A stretch of DNA of 64,000 nt. It comes from Aldehydirespirator sp965116665 (lineage in GTDB: Bacteria > Actinomycetota > Acidimicrobiia > Acidimicrobiales > Aldehydirespiratoraceae). The position numbers and the translations under genes are program-made. Of this stretch, positions 9,801 through 17,213 are shown piece after piece (position 1 is the first letter of the stretch; each line of letters opens with the position of its first letter). A model generated the notes under the pieces. The model made no database searches. It saw only the letters and a program-made list of their open reading frames with translations, and was not told the DNA's origin. The stretch lies in NCBI GenBank assembly GCA_965116665.1, contig OZ220709.1, positions 1,426,001 to 1,490,000 on the forward strand, read 5' to 3'.

Positions 9801-11647
9801 TAGCTGGCGCGGCCAACTACAGGGTCGAGTACCGCCAGGAGACGGCGACGGAGTGGACCGCGGCCAGCGACGCAGTGAACGGGACCTCGCACACGGTGAC
9901 GGGCCTCGTCTGCGGCTCCAGCTACCGGTTCCGGGTCAGCGCCTACGGCGACGGCACCGCCCACACCGCGGACTGGGGCGAGGCCTCTGATGAACTGACC
10001 GGAGCCACGGCCGCCTGCAACGCGGCGCCCGAGTTCGGCAGCTCCTCCTACAGCTTCTCCATAGCCGAGGACGCCGCCGTGGGCGACACCGTCGGCACCG
10101 TGTCGGCCAGCGACGGCGACAACGACTCGTTGACCTACACCATCGAGTCCGGCGACAGCGACGGCAAGTTCGCCATCTCCAGCAGCGGAGCTGTCACCGT
10201 GGCCGCTGCTTTGGACTTCGAGTCCGCGCCCTCGCATGCTCTGACGGTGCAGGCCGACGACGGCAACGGCGCCACGGCGACCGCGACGGTGGCCATCACC
10301 GTCACCGACGTGGTCGAGGACCCCGACGCGACCCGCGACGGCGCAGTGTCTTTGGGTGACCAGTCCCCGTCCAAGGGGCGCCAGTTCTTCAGGAACAAGT
10401 CCCTGGACCGCGCCAACGGCGACGCGGTGGACTACTACACGTTCACCACCACGGGCCGCTACCAGCTGGGCCTAGGGGTGCGCGACCAGAGCATCGACTT
10501 GTTGGCGTACCTCGAGGACGCCGACGGCAACCAAGTCGGCGTGTCAGCTCCGCCGCTGGACCCCAACAAGGACCAGACCATCGAATGGCTCAAGATCACC
10601 CTCGAACCCGGCACCCATTACATACGCGTGGAAGCGACCGAGGACGGATCCACCCGCTACTACCTGCGCTTGAAACTGTCGCTCGTTCCGCCTGCGGCGC
10701 CGGCGGGGCTGGGTGCGGGGACCGTGACCCGGACCGGCGTGGCGTTGAGCTGGGACGCGGTAGCTGGTGCCGCCAACTACAGGGTCGAGTACCGCCAGGA
10801 GACGGCGACGGAGTGGACCGCGGCCAGCGACGCAGTGAACGGGACCTCGCACACGGTGACGGGCCTCGTCTGCGGCTCCAGCTACCGGTTCCAGGTCAGC
10901 GCCTACGGTGACGGCACCGCCCACACCGCGGACTGGGGCGAGGCCTCTGATGAACTGACCGCAGCCACGGCCGCCTGCAACGCGGCGCCCGAGTTCGGCA
11001 GCTCCTCCTACAGCTTCTCCATAGCCGAGGACGCCGCCGTGGGCGACACCGTCGGCACCGTGTCGGCCAGCGACGGCGACAACGACTCGTTGACCTACAC
11101 CATCGAGTCCGGCAACAGCGACGGCAAGTTCGCCATCTCCAGCAGCGGAGCTGTCACCGTGGCCGCTGCTTTGGAGTTCGAGTCCGCGCCCTCGCATGCT
11201 CTGACGGTGCAGGCCGACGACGGCAACGGCGCCACGGCGACCGCGACGGTGGCCATCACCGTCACCGACGTGGTCGAGGACCCCGACGCGACCCGCGACG
11301 GCGCAGTGTCTTTGGGTGACCAGTCCCCGTCCAAGGGGCGCCAGTTCTTCAGGAACAAGTCCCTGGACCGCGCCAACGGCGACGCGGTGGACTACTACAC
11401 CTTCACCACCACGGGCCGCTACGAGCTGGGCCTAGGGGCGCGGGGCCAAAGCATCGAACTGAAGGTCACGCTGGAGGACGCAGACGGCAATGTGGTGGGC
11501 ACGGCCGGTCCGCCGCTGGACCCCAACAAGGACCAGCTATACATCGAGTGGCTCAGGATCACCATCGACGCCGGTACCTACTACGTCCGTGTGGAGGCGT
11601 TGGAGGACGATGCGACGGGCTACTACATCCGTTTCGCGCTGGAGTGA
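6893..11647 (+). CDS. Giant secreted multi-domain surface protein (Calx-beta, SwmB-like, Fn3, cadherin, PPC-like)
   Basis: The chosen start (6893) has AGGAGG twelve bases upstream and opens directly into a signal peptide (LALALFASLLVATSATTPVHA); a start 20 codons earlier is possible. The 1,584 residues contain an N-terminal Calx-beta unit, two SwmB-type repeats (TLTLTFDEDLKESGVP; LELTFDEELKSGSVP), a putative Ig-like region, Fn3 domains (VELTWDVAARATTYRV), and then two near-identical blocks. Each block has one Fn3 domain, one cadherin domain (FSIAEDAAVGDTVGTVSASD) and a bacterial pre-peptidase (PPC)-like domain (DAVDYYTFTTTGRY). No LPXTG motif or membrane anchor is visible. This is an extracellular adhesion or matrix protein; whether it is shed or attached cannot be seen. 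Confidence 0.88.
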   Translation: MTDFGRRNRCKALSAPALALALFASLLVATSATTPVHAAGLPVVTLALGADTITEGGSTTVTATLSETSTAETTIVVSVDPTDTTTLSTNTTLTIAVGNTSSTGTVTIAASDDSTYTGKRTVTVSGAASNTAGVDGPDDLTLTITDDERDNHRRPFLSVHHPPTITDKTLTLTFDEDLKESGVPPADRFTVKVNGRKRAVESVTVSDAVVTLTVAEATIEGDSVTVGYTAPGRGSAHDRHHPERLQNPSGEQVRNFTDQAVTTASGPCPATVEDSFWEACLTFGRRHPRLGWNPGSGMGGLSRTSFTRDSTDYEVTFMFELLWDFPGRNLFALGFEDDPNPAAKNWTLVLGDTELDFQDGVYAHGSYRWPNSMVDWDDVAAGDKMTVALKLTAASDEAPPKALSGTVNGATLELTFDEELKSGSVPAESAFAVTVEESTRSLASTDPVTISGETLTLTLASAVNHDEEVTVTYTKPGSDPLRDAADNDVLDFEREITNTTPNPHLRSLVLDPLELTLAEDGTTTYRVKLDKEPSQNVVVRIWPTSDMPNYAVSARGPKKVSISPTRVTLTTSNWNTGAVVTVNGKYHRSAGNQHTTLHHCGRLLRGTAFQCGSLYYAGKAELPVTVTNTASDPVLAKRVPSQRARTGQLYSYTVPANTFHDAEGDTLHYQAGRWVTHNYYGKLNVMPDWLSFNTSTRTFSGTPQAGDVGNYLLWVTANDRGPGLSAAAWFLLTVHEDSSSSPSSSLRQTRSPGQADRLTGLKARGYDDRVELTWDVAARATTYRVLRRPQGEGNYRHVGTSTTNSYTDTEVTAGVVYDYRVTAVQGTRTGASSEVTSGLTLPPSPEPPANLQASVDGTSVTLSWESADDDTVTGYVVARRVRDADPPEQFVSVAELDADTLTVTDTGLSPATAYEYHVLALNLGGHSEPATTEATTAAETSTPSTAPAAPAGLGAGTVTRTGVALSWDAVAGAANYRVEYRQETATEWTAASDAVNGTSHTVTGLVCGSSYRFRVSAYGDGTAHTADWGEASDELTGATAACNAAPEFGSSSYSFSIAEDAAVGDTVGTVSASDGDNDSLTYTIESGDSDGKFAISSSGAVTVAAALDFESAPSHALTVQADDGNGATATATVAITVTDVVEDPDATRDGAVSLGDQSPSKGRQFFRNKSLDRANGDAVDYYTFTTTGRYQLGLGVRDQSIDLLAYLEDADGNQVGVSAPPLDPNKDQTIEWLKITLEPGTHYIRVEATEDGSTRYYLRLKLSLVPPAAPAGLGAGTVTRTGVALSWDAVAGAANYRVEYRQETATEWTAASDAVNGTSHTVTGLVCGSSYRFQVSAYGDGTAHTADWGEASDELTAATAACNAAPEFGSSSYSFSIAEDAAVGDTVGTVSASDGDNDSLTYTIESGNSDGKFAISSSGAVTVAAALEFESAPSHALTVQADDGNGATATATVAITVTDVVEDPDATRDGAVSLGDQSPSKGRQFFRNKSLDRANGDAVDYYTFTTTGRYELGLGARGQSIELKVTLEDADGNVVGTAGPPLDPNKDQLYIEWLRITIDAGTYYVRVEALEDDATGYYIRFALE
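9731..11647 (+). repeat. 960-bp in-frame tandem duplication inside the surface-protein gene
   Basis: The segment from 9731 (CCTGCGGCTCCGGCGGGG) recurs from 10691 (CCTGCGGCGCCGGCGGGG), an offset of exactly 960 bp or 320 codons. About the first 755 bp of the two units differ at only a handful of positions. The PPC-like tails after about 10485 and 11445 are diverged. The unit corresponds to Fn3 + cadherin + PPC-like. Confidence 0.93.
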
Positions 11648-11658
11648 GGCTCACTCCA
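11640..11658 (+). terminator. Hairpin overlapping the stop codon
   Basis: TGGAGTGA - GGC - TCACTCCA is a perfect 8-bp inverted repeat with a 3-base loop covering the TGA stop of the surface-protein gene. No T-tract follows, so it is either a weak intrinsic terminator or an mRNA-stabilising hairpin. Confidence 0.5.
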
Positions 11659-11697
11659 GTCCAGATGTGGGTTTGCGCCTATCTTGTGTGACAGCGG

Positions 11698-12099
11698 CTA
11701 GTCGCCTGGGGTGATGGCGCTGATCAGGTCGTGGTCCTTGAACGCTCCCGCGATGCGGCTGTCAGCCGTGATCAGCTGGCACTTAAGGCTCTCGGCGAGG
11801 GCGATGTACAGGGCGTCGTGGAAGCTGAGGTTGTGGCGCAGCTGCCAGGCCCGCGCGGCGATCGCCCCATGGATCGGGTGGCGGCGATGAACCAGGCGCT
11901 CGGCCATCAACCGGGCTGAAGCCCCGACGCCATCGGTGAGGTCGCCGCGCAGCACCATTGAACGCAGCGCGTTGCCAACCTCGGCATCGATCAAGTGGGG
12001 CGCGGCTCGGCGGTGACCCCGCAGCATCGCCCGCGCCCGGACTCCGAGGGAGTCAGTGGACGCAACGGCGGCGACGAGCGTCGACGCGTCGACGACTAC
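11698..12099 (-). CDS. PIN-domain toxin (VapC/FitB type), start codon unclear
   Basis: The frame encodes a PIN ribonuclease: VVVDASTLVAAV with the first catalytic Asp (codon at 12090-12088), HLIDAEVGNALR with the second acidic site, then FHDALYIALAESLKCQLITADSRI near the C-terminus. It lies directly downstream of a ribbon-helix-helix antitoxin and overlaps its stop. There is no ATG, GTG or TTG upstream of the VVVDAS strand. The first normal start (ATG at 12027) would delete the first catalytic Asp. GTA and GTC codons stand where a GTG start would be expected. It may use a non-standard start or be inactivated. Confidence 0.7.
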   Translation of the reverse strand, partial: VVVDASTLVAAVASTDSLGVRARAMLRGHRRAAPHLIDAEVGNALRSMVLRGDLTDGVGASARLMAERLVHRRHPIHGAIAARAWQLRHNLSFHDALYIALAESLKCQLITADSRIAGAFKDHDLISAITPGD

Positions 12100-12350
12100 G
12101 GTTCCGCCGTTGACCGGCGATCGGCGTCGAGGTCGGCTAGCAGGGCTTCGATGTCGAGCCGGGTTCCGTGTGCTTCGACGAAGCGCTCAAGATCCGAGAA
12201 GAGCTCCTCGTCGTCAGGTTCGCTGGCCATTCGCTCTATGCGCCTCTTCATGTAAGCCTGGATGGACTGGCCGGCAGCGCGGGCTCGGCGCCGGATGACC
12301 TCATAGGCGTCCTCAGAGATGTCTCTAATCTGGATGGTAGCCACCCGCAC
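12096..12350 (-). CDS. Ribbon-helix-helix antitoxin (FitA/VapB type)
   Basis: This 84-residue protein starts at GTG. Its N-terminal strand and helices (VATIQIRDISEDAYEVIRRR, then AAGQSIQAYMKRRIERMA) match the FitA-like RHH DNA-binding domain. The acidic C-terminal half (EPDDEELFSDLERFVE and onward) is the expected toxin-binding tail. It is the first gene of the pair with the PIN protein and presumably autorepresses from the short upstream region. Confidence 0.75.
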   Translation of the reverse strand: MRVATIQIRDISEDAYEVIRRRARAAGQSIQAYMKRRIERMASEPDDEELFSDLERFVEAHGTRLDIEALLADLDADRRSTAEP

Positions 12351-12498
12351 ATAGTAGCGCTACAGCGCTGCTTTACATGCACAAGGCTTGTGGTGAGTCT
12401 CGCCCTCGCTGCGGCTCCTGCCGAGGGATCGATGTGTGACGCCAGTCGCAGTGCAAAACGAAGTAGCGAACGGACCTATCAGGCCGGGGGTGGCTGGA

Positions 12499-12952
12499 TC
12501 ATCCGGCGGTGCGGCGGTGCTGTAGGAAGGGCAGGTTGGAGACGGTGGCCGGCGCGGCGAACACCGTGCCGGTTCCGGGGATGGCCCAGTCCACGAAGAC
12601 CACGGTGCCGGGCTCGCCGAGCGACTTGTCGAGGTGGCCGAAGCCGATCAGCCGATCCACCGACGGTCCCCAGGTAATGCTCGACGCCCGGCCGACACGG
12701 CCGCCGTCGACGCAGACCGGTTTGGCCACCCACTCGACGCGCGGCGAGATGTTCGGGGGGACGCCGTGGTCGGATCGCGCCGAGCTCGGCGTGGAAGTCG
12801 TCGTACACGTCGACCACGTGGTTGAGGTCCCAGTTGAAGTACCAGGGGGTCTCGCTGTGCATGGCGGTGCGGGTGTGCAGAGGGGTGCCCACCACGCCGT
12901 CGGGCCGGAAGCGGCTGGCCCGGGCCTCCTGCCACGACGGCTCACTCATCAT
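12499..12952 (-). pseudogene. Conserved hypothetical, apparent frameshift
   Basis: The start at 12952 follows GGGAGGGGA. The first frame reads WYFNWDLNHVVDVYDDFHAE and then degenerates into Arg/Pro-rich sequence. The neighbouring frame continues plausibly as GVPPNISPRVEWVAKPVCVD and FVDWAIPGTGTVFAAPATV to a stop at 12499. One shift near 12770-12790, close to a run of six C, would restore about 150 residues. I do not recognise the family. It sits 25 bases downstream of the DUF4389 gene and probably belongs to the same transcript. A sequencing error is as likely as a real lesion. Confidence 0.55.
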
Positions 12953-12977
12953 TCCCCTCCCGGGAGTGGGGTTGGGT

Positions 12978-13643
12978 CTACCGCAAGGAGAACGGCGGGT
13001 ATTCGTCGGTGATCAGCAGCCACATGTAGGCCGAGACCCGCAGTCCCCAGCGTCCCACGCCGAGCACGAAGTCGAACAGTCCCCGGGGGTATCGGCCGGT
13101 GAAGATGATCGCGAACCATGCGATCACCACGCAGATGTAAGCGGCCACTCCCAGAACGGCCAGCACGACGTAGTGGGGGATCGCCAGCAGCCACTTCACC
13201 AGCGGCAGCCAGCGGTTCAAGTCTCTCGCGGCGTCGGGATAGTCCAACTCCAGCCGGACGGCCTGCTGCTCGTCGGTCGAGGGGTACTCGTCGCGCATCA
13301 GCGCCGTGTAGGCGCCGACCCGGTTCAAGAATCGCGTCAGTTCGAGGTTCCAGTCGAACCACCAGCGCGGGTACTTCTGCCGGAACAGCAGCATCAGCAA
13401 CGTCGGTGCGAACAGCACGCCGGCGGAGGTGGCCGCCGCATAGTTCGTGCCGCCTGGCCAATCGCCGGCGTAGGAGCCGGCGAAGGTACCGCCGATCAGG
13501 CCGGCCACGATCACGATGGGTATGACCAGGATGATCCGGAAGATCGTCGTTGCCCGGTTGAGCCCCCCTTCGGGATACTCGATATCCAGTCTCGCCGGGT
13601 AGTTGCGGGTGTCGGGCACGCTGGTGGTAGCGGCGTCTGACAT
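12978..13643 (-). CDS. DUF4389 membrane protein
   Basis: The protein has 221 residues from the second ATG, which has GGAGG at a 5-base spacing; another ATG lies four codons earlier. YPARLDIEYPEGGLNRATTI is followed by several hydrophobic segments (IFRIILVIPIVIVAGLIGG; LLKWLLAIPHYVVLAVLGVA-like), and the RFLNRVGAYTALMRDEYPST unit recurs near the C-terminus as VSAYMWLLITDEYPPF. This internally repeated transmembrane/DEYP pattern is characteristic of DUF4389, a family of unknown function common in actinobacteria. Confidence 0.8.
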   Translation of the reverse strand: MSDAATTSVPDTRNYPARLDIEYPEGGLNRATTIFRIILVIPIVIVAGLIGGTFAGSYAGDWPGGTNYAAATSAGVLFAPTLLMLLFRQKYPRWWFDWNLELTRFLNRVGAYTALMRDEYPSTDEQQAVRLELDYPDAARDLNRWLPLVKWLLAIPHYVVLAVLGVAAYICVVIAWFAIIFTGRYPRGLFDFVLGVGRWGLRVSAYMWLLITDEYPPFSLR

Positions 13644-13721
13644 GGGGTCCTCCATTGGCTGACGGCGACTCGGGAACCTAGCAGTTCCGCACTTGCGGGC
13701 AAGGCCAGCAGCCCGCGGTGC

Positions 13722-14915
13722 TCATGCTGGCTCGCTCGGCCTCGCGTTGCGCCGCAACGGTTGCCACCTGCGGTAGGTGGCGCCGCGCCAAGCCCATTCG
13801 AACGGTCCGTACCGGAACCGGTCCAGCCATGACGTCGACCACCAGAGTTGCAGCCCCCAGACGCCGAGGATCCACGCGGCGATCATCGTGCGGCTGAGGC
13901 CTACGTCGGCCCACCACCATGTGAGCATTGTGACGCCGAGGATTGTCTGGGCGAGATAGTTGGTGAGGGCCATCCTGCCGGCGTTGCGGAAGCGCTCCAT
14001 GAGGTGGCTGCCGCGCTGGTTCCAGGTGATGATCAGCGCCATGTAGCCGAGTGCCATGGGGATCGTGCCCAAGCCGGTGAGAACGTGGCCCGTGAGTGCG
14101 TGGTCCGGTGACCAATCGCCCGCGATCCGGATCACCATCTCGGCTGCCGTGACCGTTGTTCCCGCGCCGAGTCCCCACCAGGCCATGCGCCGGTAGTACC
14201 GGCTGTCTCGCCGCCCCTGCACGATGCCGAGCCGGTACAGAGCGACGCCGATCAGCATCAGGCCCAAGGCCCGGCCGCCGATGTCCAGAAGGAACCAGCC
14301 CGCGACCGCGTCCGACTTGGTGCCCGCGTCGGTGAACCAGTAGTCGCCGAGTCCGGCCCCGTCGGCCGCGACGGTTCTCTGGAACAGGGGCGCCGTGAGG
14401 CTGCCCGCGAGAGCCAGCACGACCCCCGAGCCGATCAGCAGGCCCGTCGGGAGTTTGCGGACCAGCAGCACGATCGGCGCGCACAACCCGTAGAGGACCA
14501 GGACGTCGCCGTCCCACAAGGCGGTGTGGGCGACGCCGACACCGAGCAGCAGCACGAAGCGCCACAGGCTCAGCCAGACGACCCGGCGCCCTTTGGCTCG
14601 GGCCCGGTCGGCGAACACGACGACGCCCACTCCGAACAGCAGCGAGAACAAGGCCATCATCTTCTGGTTGATGAAGATCATGGTCACCACCCCGACGACC
14701 CAGTCGAAGGGTTGACGGATCCCGTCGGCAGAGACGTTGAAGTAGGCCGCCGGCTCCAGGCCGAACGCCAGGGCGTTCATCGGCAGAATGCCGAGCACGG
14801 CCACGCCCCGTACCGCGTCCAGCGAAGAGATCCGTTCGGTCGCCGAGATCGGACCCGACAGGTGCCTGCGCCCAGATCGCGAGGTGGACCGCCCAAGCCG
14901 CCCGGATCCAGCCAT
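13722..14915 (-). CDS. DUF418/YeiB-family membrane protein
   Basis: The protein has about 397 residues with around nine hydrophobic helices. The motif RISSLDAVRGVAVLGILPMN near the N-terminus, the long middle of hydrophobic helices and the C-terminal FEWAWRGATYRRWQPLRR are typical of YeiB-like DUF418 proteins, which are predicted transporters or acyltransferase relatives of unresolved function. The first 27 residues are low in hydrophobicity, so a later start is possible. The preceding 200 bases upstream contain no recognisable gene. Confidence 0.8.
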   Translation of the reverse strand: MAGSGRLGRSTSRSGRRHLSGPISATERISSLDAVRGVAVLGILPMNALAFGLEPAAYFNVSADGIRQPFDWVVGVVTMIFINQKMMALFSLLFGVGVVVFADRARAKGRRVVWLSLWRFVLLLGVGVAHTALWDGDVLVLYGLCAPIVLLVRKLPTGLLIGSGVVLALAGSLTAPLFQRTVAADGAGLGDYWFTDAGTKSDAVAGWFLLDIGGRALGLMLIGVALYRLGIVQGRRDSRYYRRMAWWGLGAGTTVTAAEMVIRIAGDWSPDHALTGHVLTGLGTIPMALGYMALIITWNQRGSHLMERFRNAGRMALTNYLAQTILGVTMLTWWWADVGLSRTMIAAWILGVWGLQLWWSTSWLDRFRYGPFEWAWRGATYRRWQPLRRNARPSEPA

Positions 14916-15023
14916 TCAGCCCAGCCTTCAGCCTTCAGGCCACGGCAGTCGGCGGCGGGCGCAATGTCCGCACGTGTGGTGAGCCATCCTCATGGTGGGC
15001 GTTCTAGCAGGCCCGGGAGCCAC

Positions 15024-15107
15024 GCCCAGTGCCAGCGGGGGCGATGCGCTGGCGCAGATCCCTCCGGGAATCCGAAGATCTTGTCCAGCGCGGCCCCCGG
15101 GGTCGGG
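15024..15107. repeat. Mosaic of fragments copied from two neighbouring genes
   Basis: Between the DUF418 gene and the MazEF-like pair, 15037-15061 matches 15637-15661 inside the toxin gene with one mismatch, and CCCAGTGCCAGC just upstream also occurs in the toxin gene. It is followed at 15066-15107 by about 40 bases closely matching 18138-18178 inside the serpin gene (AATCCGAAGATCTTGT shared). It looks like a scar of recombined gene debris. Confidence 0.6.
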
Positions 15108-15176
15108 TGATGCTCCGGCCCGGCTCCGGCGTCACAGCGGCTGCACCTTAGTAGTAATTCTTGTTAACATGATTGC

Positions 15177-15371
15177 ATGCAGAGCACGAGTGTACGGGTC
15201 GACGGTGCTACCCATCAGGAGATCAAGAAGCTGGCGGCCGTCCTCGGCGAGACGGTGGGTGACACTGTCGCGCTGGCGGTTCGGCGGTTGCGCCAGGAGT
15301 TGATCGGCAACGATCTTCGTGGCGGTTTGACGGACGACGAGACGAGGTGGCTTGATGCTGACCTCGGGTGA
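15177..15371 (+). CDS. MazE-like antitoxin
   Basis: A 64-residue ribbon-helix-helix-like protein (STSVRVDGATHQEIKKLAAV, then VALAVRRLRQELIGND) with an acidic tail (LTDDETRWLDADLG). It overlaps the MazF-like gene by about 17 bases. No strong ribosome-binding site is seen; the upstream 30 bases are AT-rich and may hold the promoter. Confidence 0.7.
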   Translation: MQSTSVRVDGATHQEIKKLAAVLGETVGDTVALAVRRLRQELIGNDLRGGLTDDETRWLDADLG

Positions 15372-15699
15372 CGTGGTCGATCTGGATCTCGGCGCGCCGG
15401 CGGGGAGCGAGGCGGGCTTCCGCCGTCCGGCGGTGGTCGTCAGCGCGCAGCGGATCCTGGATGCCTCGCCGAGCGTCATCCAAGTCGTGCCGCTGACATC
15501 GACTGTGCGGCGACTGGCTTCGGAGGTGGAGATCGACGCCGACGGTGCCAACGGTCTCGATCATCGATCCGCGGCCCAGTGCCAGCACATCCGGGCGTTC
15601 GCCGCCCGGCGCATCGACCGCAGACGCGGGAATGTCGGGGGCGCTGCGCTGGCGCAGATCCGTGACCTCCTCGGACTGATCCTGGACATACCGAACTGA
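15355..15699 (+). CDS. MazF/PemK-family toxin
   Basis: A 114-residue endoribonuclease-type toxin. LTSGDVVDLDLGAPAGSEAG is followed by FRRPAVVVSAQRILD and VIQVVPLTST, which are the conserved PemK/MazF elements (the G-x-V start, the RP-VV-S strand with its basic residue and the VxPxTS strand). A TTG lies one codon before the ATG. The gene overlaps its antitoxin, implying translational coupling. Confidence 0.85.
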   Translation: MLTSGDVVDLDLGAPAGSEAGFRRPAVVVSAQRILDASPSVIQVVPLTSTVRRLASEVEIDADGANGLDHRSAAQCQHIRAFAARRIDRRRGNVGGAALAQIRDLLGLILDIPN

Positions 15700-15719
15700 G
15701 CCACCCGTAGACCGGGTGC

Positions 15720-16658
15720 TTACAGGATCAGGTCGGTGAGCAGGCCGGCGGCGAGGGCGACCGCGAACACGTAGGCGAAGAACGCTGCGACGACTCGGCC
15801 CCGGGCGATCTTGGTGAGCAGGGCGAACTCGGGGATGTTGGCTCCGGCGCCCGCGATGACCAGGGCCACGATGGACCCGGTGCTCGCCCCCTTGGCGTGG
15901 AGGGCGTCGCCGATGGGGACGAAGAGCTCGGTGCCGAAGTAGAGCGGGATGCCGGCGGCGGCCGCGGCGGGAACGGCCAGCGGGTTGTGGGCGCCGGCGA
16001 CGCCGGCGAGGGCGTCGGTGGGGACGAGCAGGCCGATGGCCAGCCCTACGCCCACTCCGGCGGCGATCAGCCAGGCCATGCTCCTCAGCAGCGCCGTTGC
16101 GCGACGCCACGCGGCCCGGGACTCCTCTCGCCATCCGGACCACGGAGCTCCCTGCGGGGACGAGCAACTCGCTGGCGGCGAGGCAGTTCCCGGCGTGGCG
16201 GGACTGGATGCCGGGGCGGGCGCCCCGACCAGCGCCGGGACCGGTTTGAGGTGGGGTGCGATGTCGACCGCGTCGACGATGAGCGCCAGCAGGAAGGCCG
16301 CCGCGAACGCGGTTGCGACGTAGGTGGCCGCGCCCGCGGGGCCGATGATGATGGCCAGAACGCCGATCATCACCGGGTCGACCACGGGTGCGGCGAATAT
16401 GAACGCGGCGTATCCCGCGGGCCGCACACCGGCCTGGCGCATACCGAGGAGGACCGGGATGGCCGAGTAGGTGCAGAACGGCGTGATGAACCCCACCGCG
16501 ATGCCCTTGAGGGCGGCCCGCCGGGGAGGCCCGCCCATCCACCGCCGGATGGCGGCGTCGCCCAGCCGGCGCTGCAGCAGCGCCACGCCGAAGGTGACGG
16601 CCAGGAGCAGCCCGGCCATCTCCGCGGCCAGCAGCGCCGTCCCCGGCAGCGAGGTCAT
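15720..16658 (-). CDS. Permease, ArsP/YraQ-like (COG0701 type)
   Basis: A 312-residue polytopic membrane protein. GFITPFCTYSAIPVLLGMR and then AGYAAFIFAAPVVDPVMIG correspond to the conserved Cys-containing loop and the paired SPLVNP-like motif of COG0701 permeases, and a related half recurs in the C-terminal part (GIPLYFGTELFVPIGDALHA). Its ATG overlaps the stop of the ArsR-type gene (ATGA), so the two are co-translated. Family members include organoarsenical exporters, so export of a metalloid or small molecule is plausible; the substrate is not determined. Confidence 0.8.
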   Translation of the reverse strand: MTSLPGTALLAAEMAGLLLAVTFGVALLQRRLGDAAIRRWMGGPPRRAALKGIAVGFITPFCTYSAIPVLLGMRQAGVRPAGYAAFIFAAPVVDPVMIGVLAIIIGPAGAATYVATAFAAAFLLALIVDAVDIAPHLKPVPALVGAPAPASSPATPGTASPPASCSSPQGAPWSGWREESRAAWRRATALLRSMAWLIAAGVGVGLAIGLLVPTDALAGVAGAHNPLAVPAAAAAGIPLYFGTELFVPIGDALHAKGASTGSIVALVIAGAGANIPEFALLTKIARGRVVAAFFAYVFAVALAAGLLTDLIL

Positions 16659-16987
16659 GGGTGATCGGCGCCCATGATCCGGGCGGCCGCCTCGGGGAAC
16701 TCCTTGAGGCAGTCGTGGTTCACGGTGACGAGCGTCCGTGTCCCTTCGGCCCGCATGTGGATGAAGCGCTCCTCGGCCAGCACGCGCAGATGGTGCGACA
16801 CCGTCGACTGGCCCACGCCGGCACGGTCGACGATCTCGCCGACCGTCATGGCCCGCGGTGCGGTGGCCACGATGTTGAGCACGAGCAGCCGGGTCCCGTC
16901 GGCCAGGCACCGGAACCAGCCGGCGTACTCGTCGGCGTCCTGGTGCGAGAGCGACGTTCGGATGGGGGTTTGCGCTGGAGTATCCAT
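16655..16987 (-). CDS. ArsR/SmtB-family repressor
   Basis: A 110-residue winged helix: GWFRCLADGTRLLVLNIVAT, MTVGEIVDRAGVGQSTVSHH (recognition helix) and LRVLAEERFIHMRAEGTRTL (wing). Cys residues in WFRCLADG and NHDCLKEF could form the inducer site. It heads the two-gene operon with the permease. The AT-rich dyad directly upstream is a good operator candidate, implying derepression by a metal or metalloid. Confidence 0.85.
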   Translation of the reverse strand: MDTPAQTPIRTSLSHQDADEYAGWFRCLADGTRLLVLNIVATAPRAMTVGEIVDRAGVGQSTVSHHLRVLAEERFIHMRAEGTRTLVTVNHDCLKEFPEAAARIMGADHP

Positions 16988-16989
16988 CT

Positions 16990-17012
16990 ATCATCGACGA
17001 TAATCGATTATT
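16990..17012. promoter_or_regulatory. Candidate ArsR operator/promoter
   Basis: Just upstream of the repressor start is an AT-rich stretch (ATCATCGACGATAATCGATT) containing the perfect palindrome TAATCGATTA at 17001-17010, unlike the surrounding GC-rich DNA. Position and symmetry suit an ArsR-type operator. Confidence 0.5.
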
Positions 17013-17166
17013 AGCGCGCCGGCAACCTGTTGGGGCAATACCCTCACCGGGTGCTCCGTTCGTCAGGGTCAGAGGAATCGGCGCAGAGAGGAATTGGCGC
17101 AGCTGATTCCCACTTCCGGGCGTCGGCCGCAGCCCCGGCGGGGAGCCGGGCCATGGCCGAGCGCAG

Positions 17167-17199
17167 GATCCCCGAGTTCCGAGGCGAGTGACGCCTGCT
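17167..17199 (+). repeat. 33-bp direct repeat, copy 1 (downstream of serpin)
   Basis: GATCCCCGAGTTCCGAGG and onward to GACGCCTGCT matches 18742-18774 with one mismatch. The unit contains a small inverted repeat (AGGCG-AGTGA-CGCCT). The two copies bracket the serpin gene. Confidence 0.8.
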
Positions 17200-17213
17200 G
17201 CCTCGGGCGCCTG

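Noticed and set aside
15720..16994. A longer 424-codon reading of the permease gene.
   Set aside because: The first 112 codons are the out-of-frame complement of the ArsR gene; the ATG at 16658 overlaps the repressor stop and begins directly with membrane helices.
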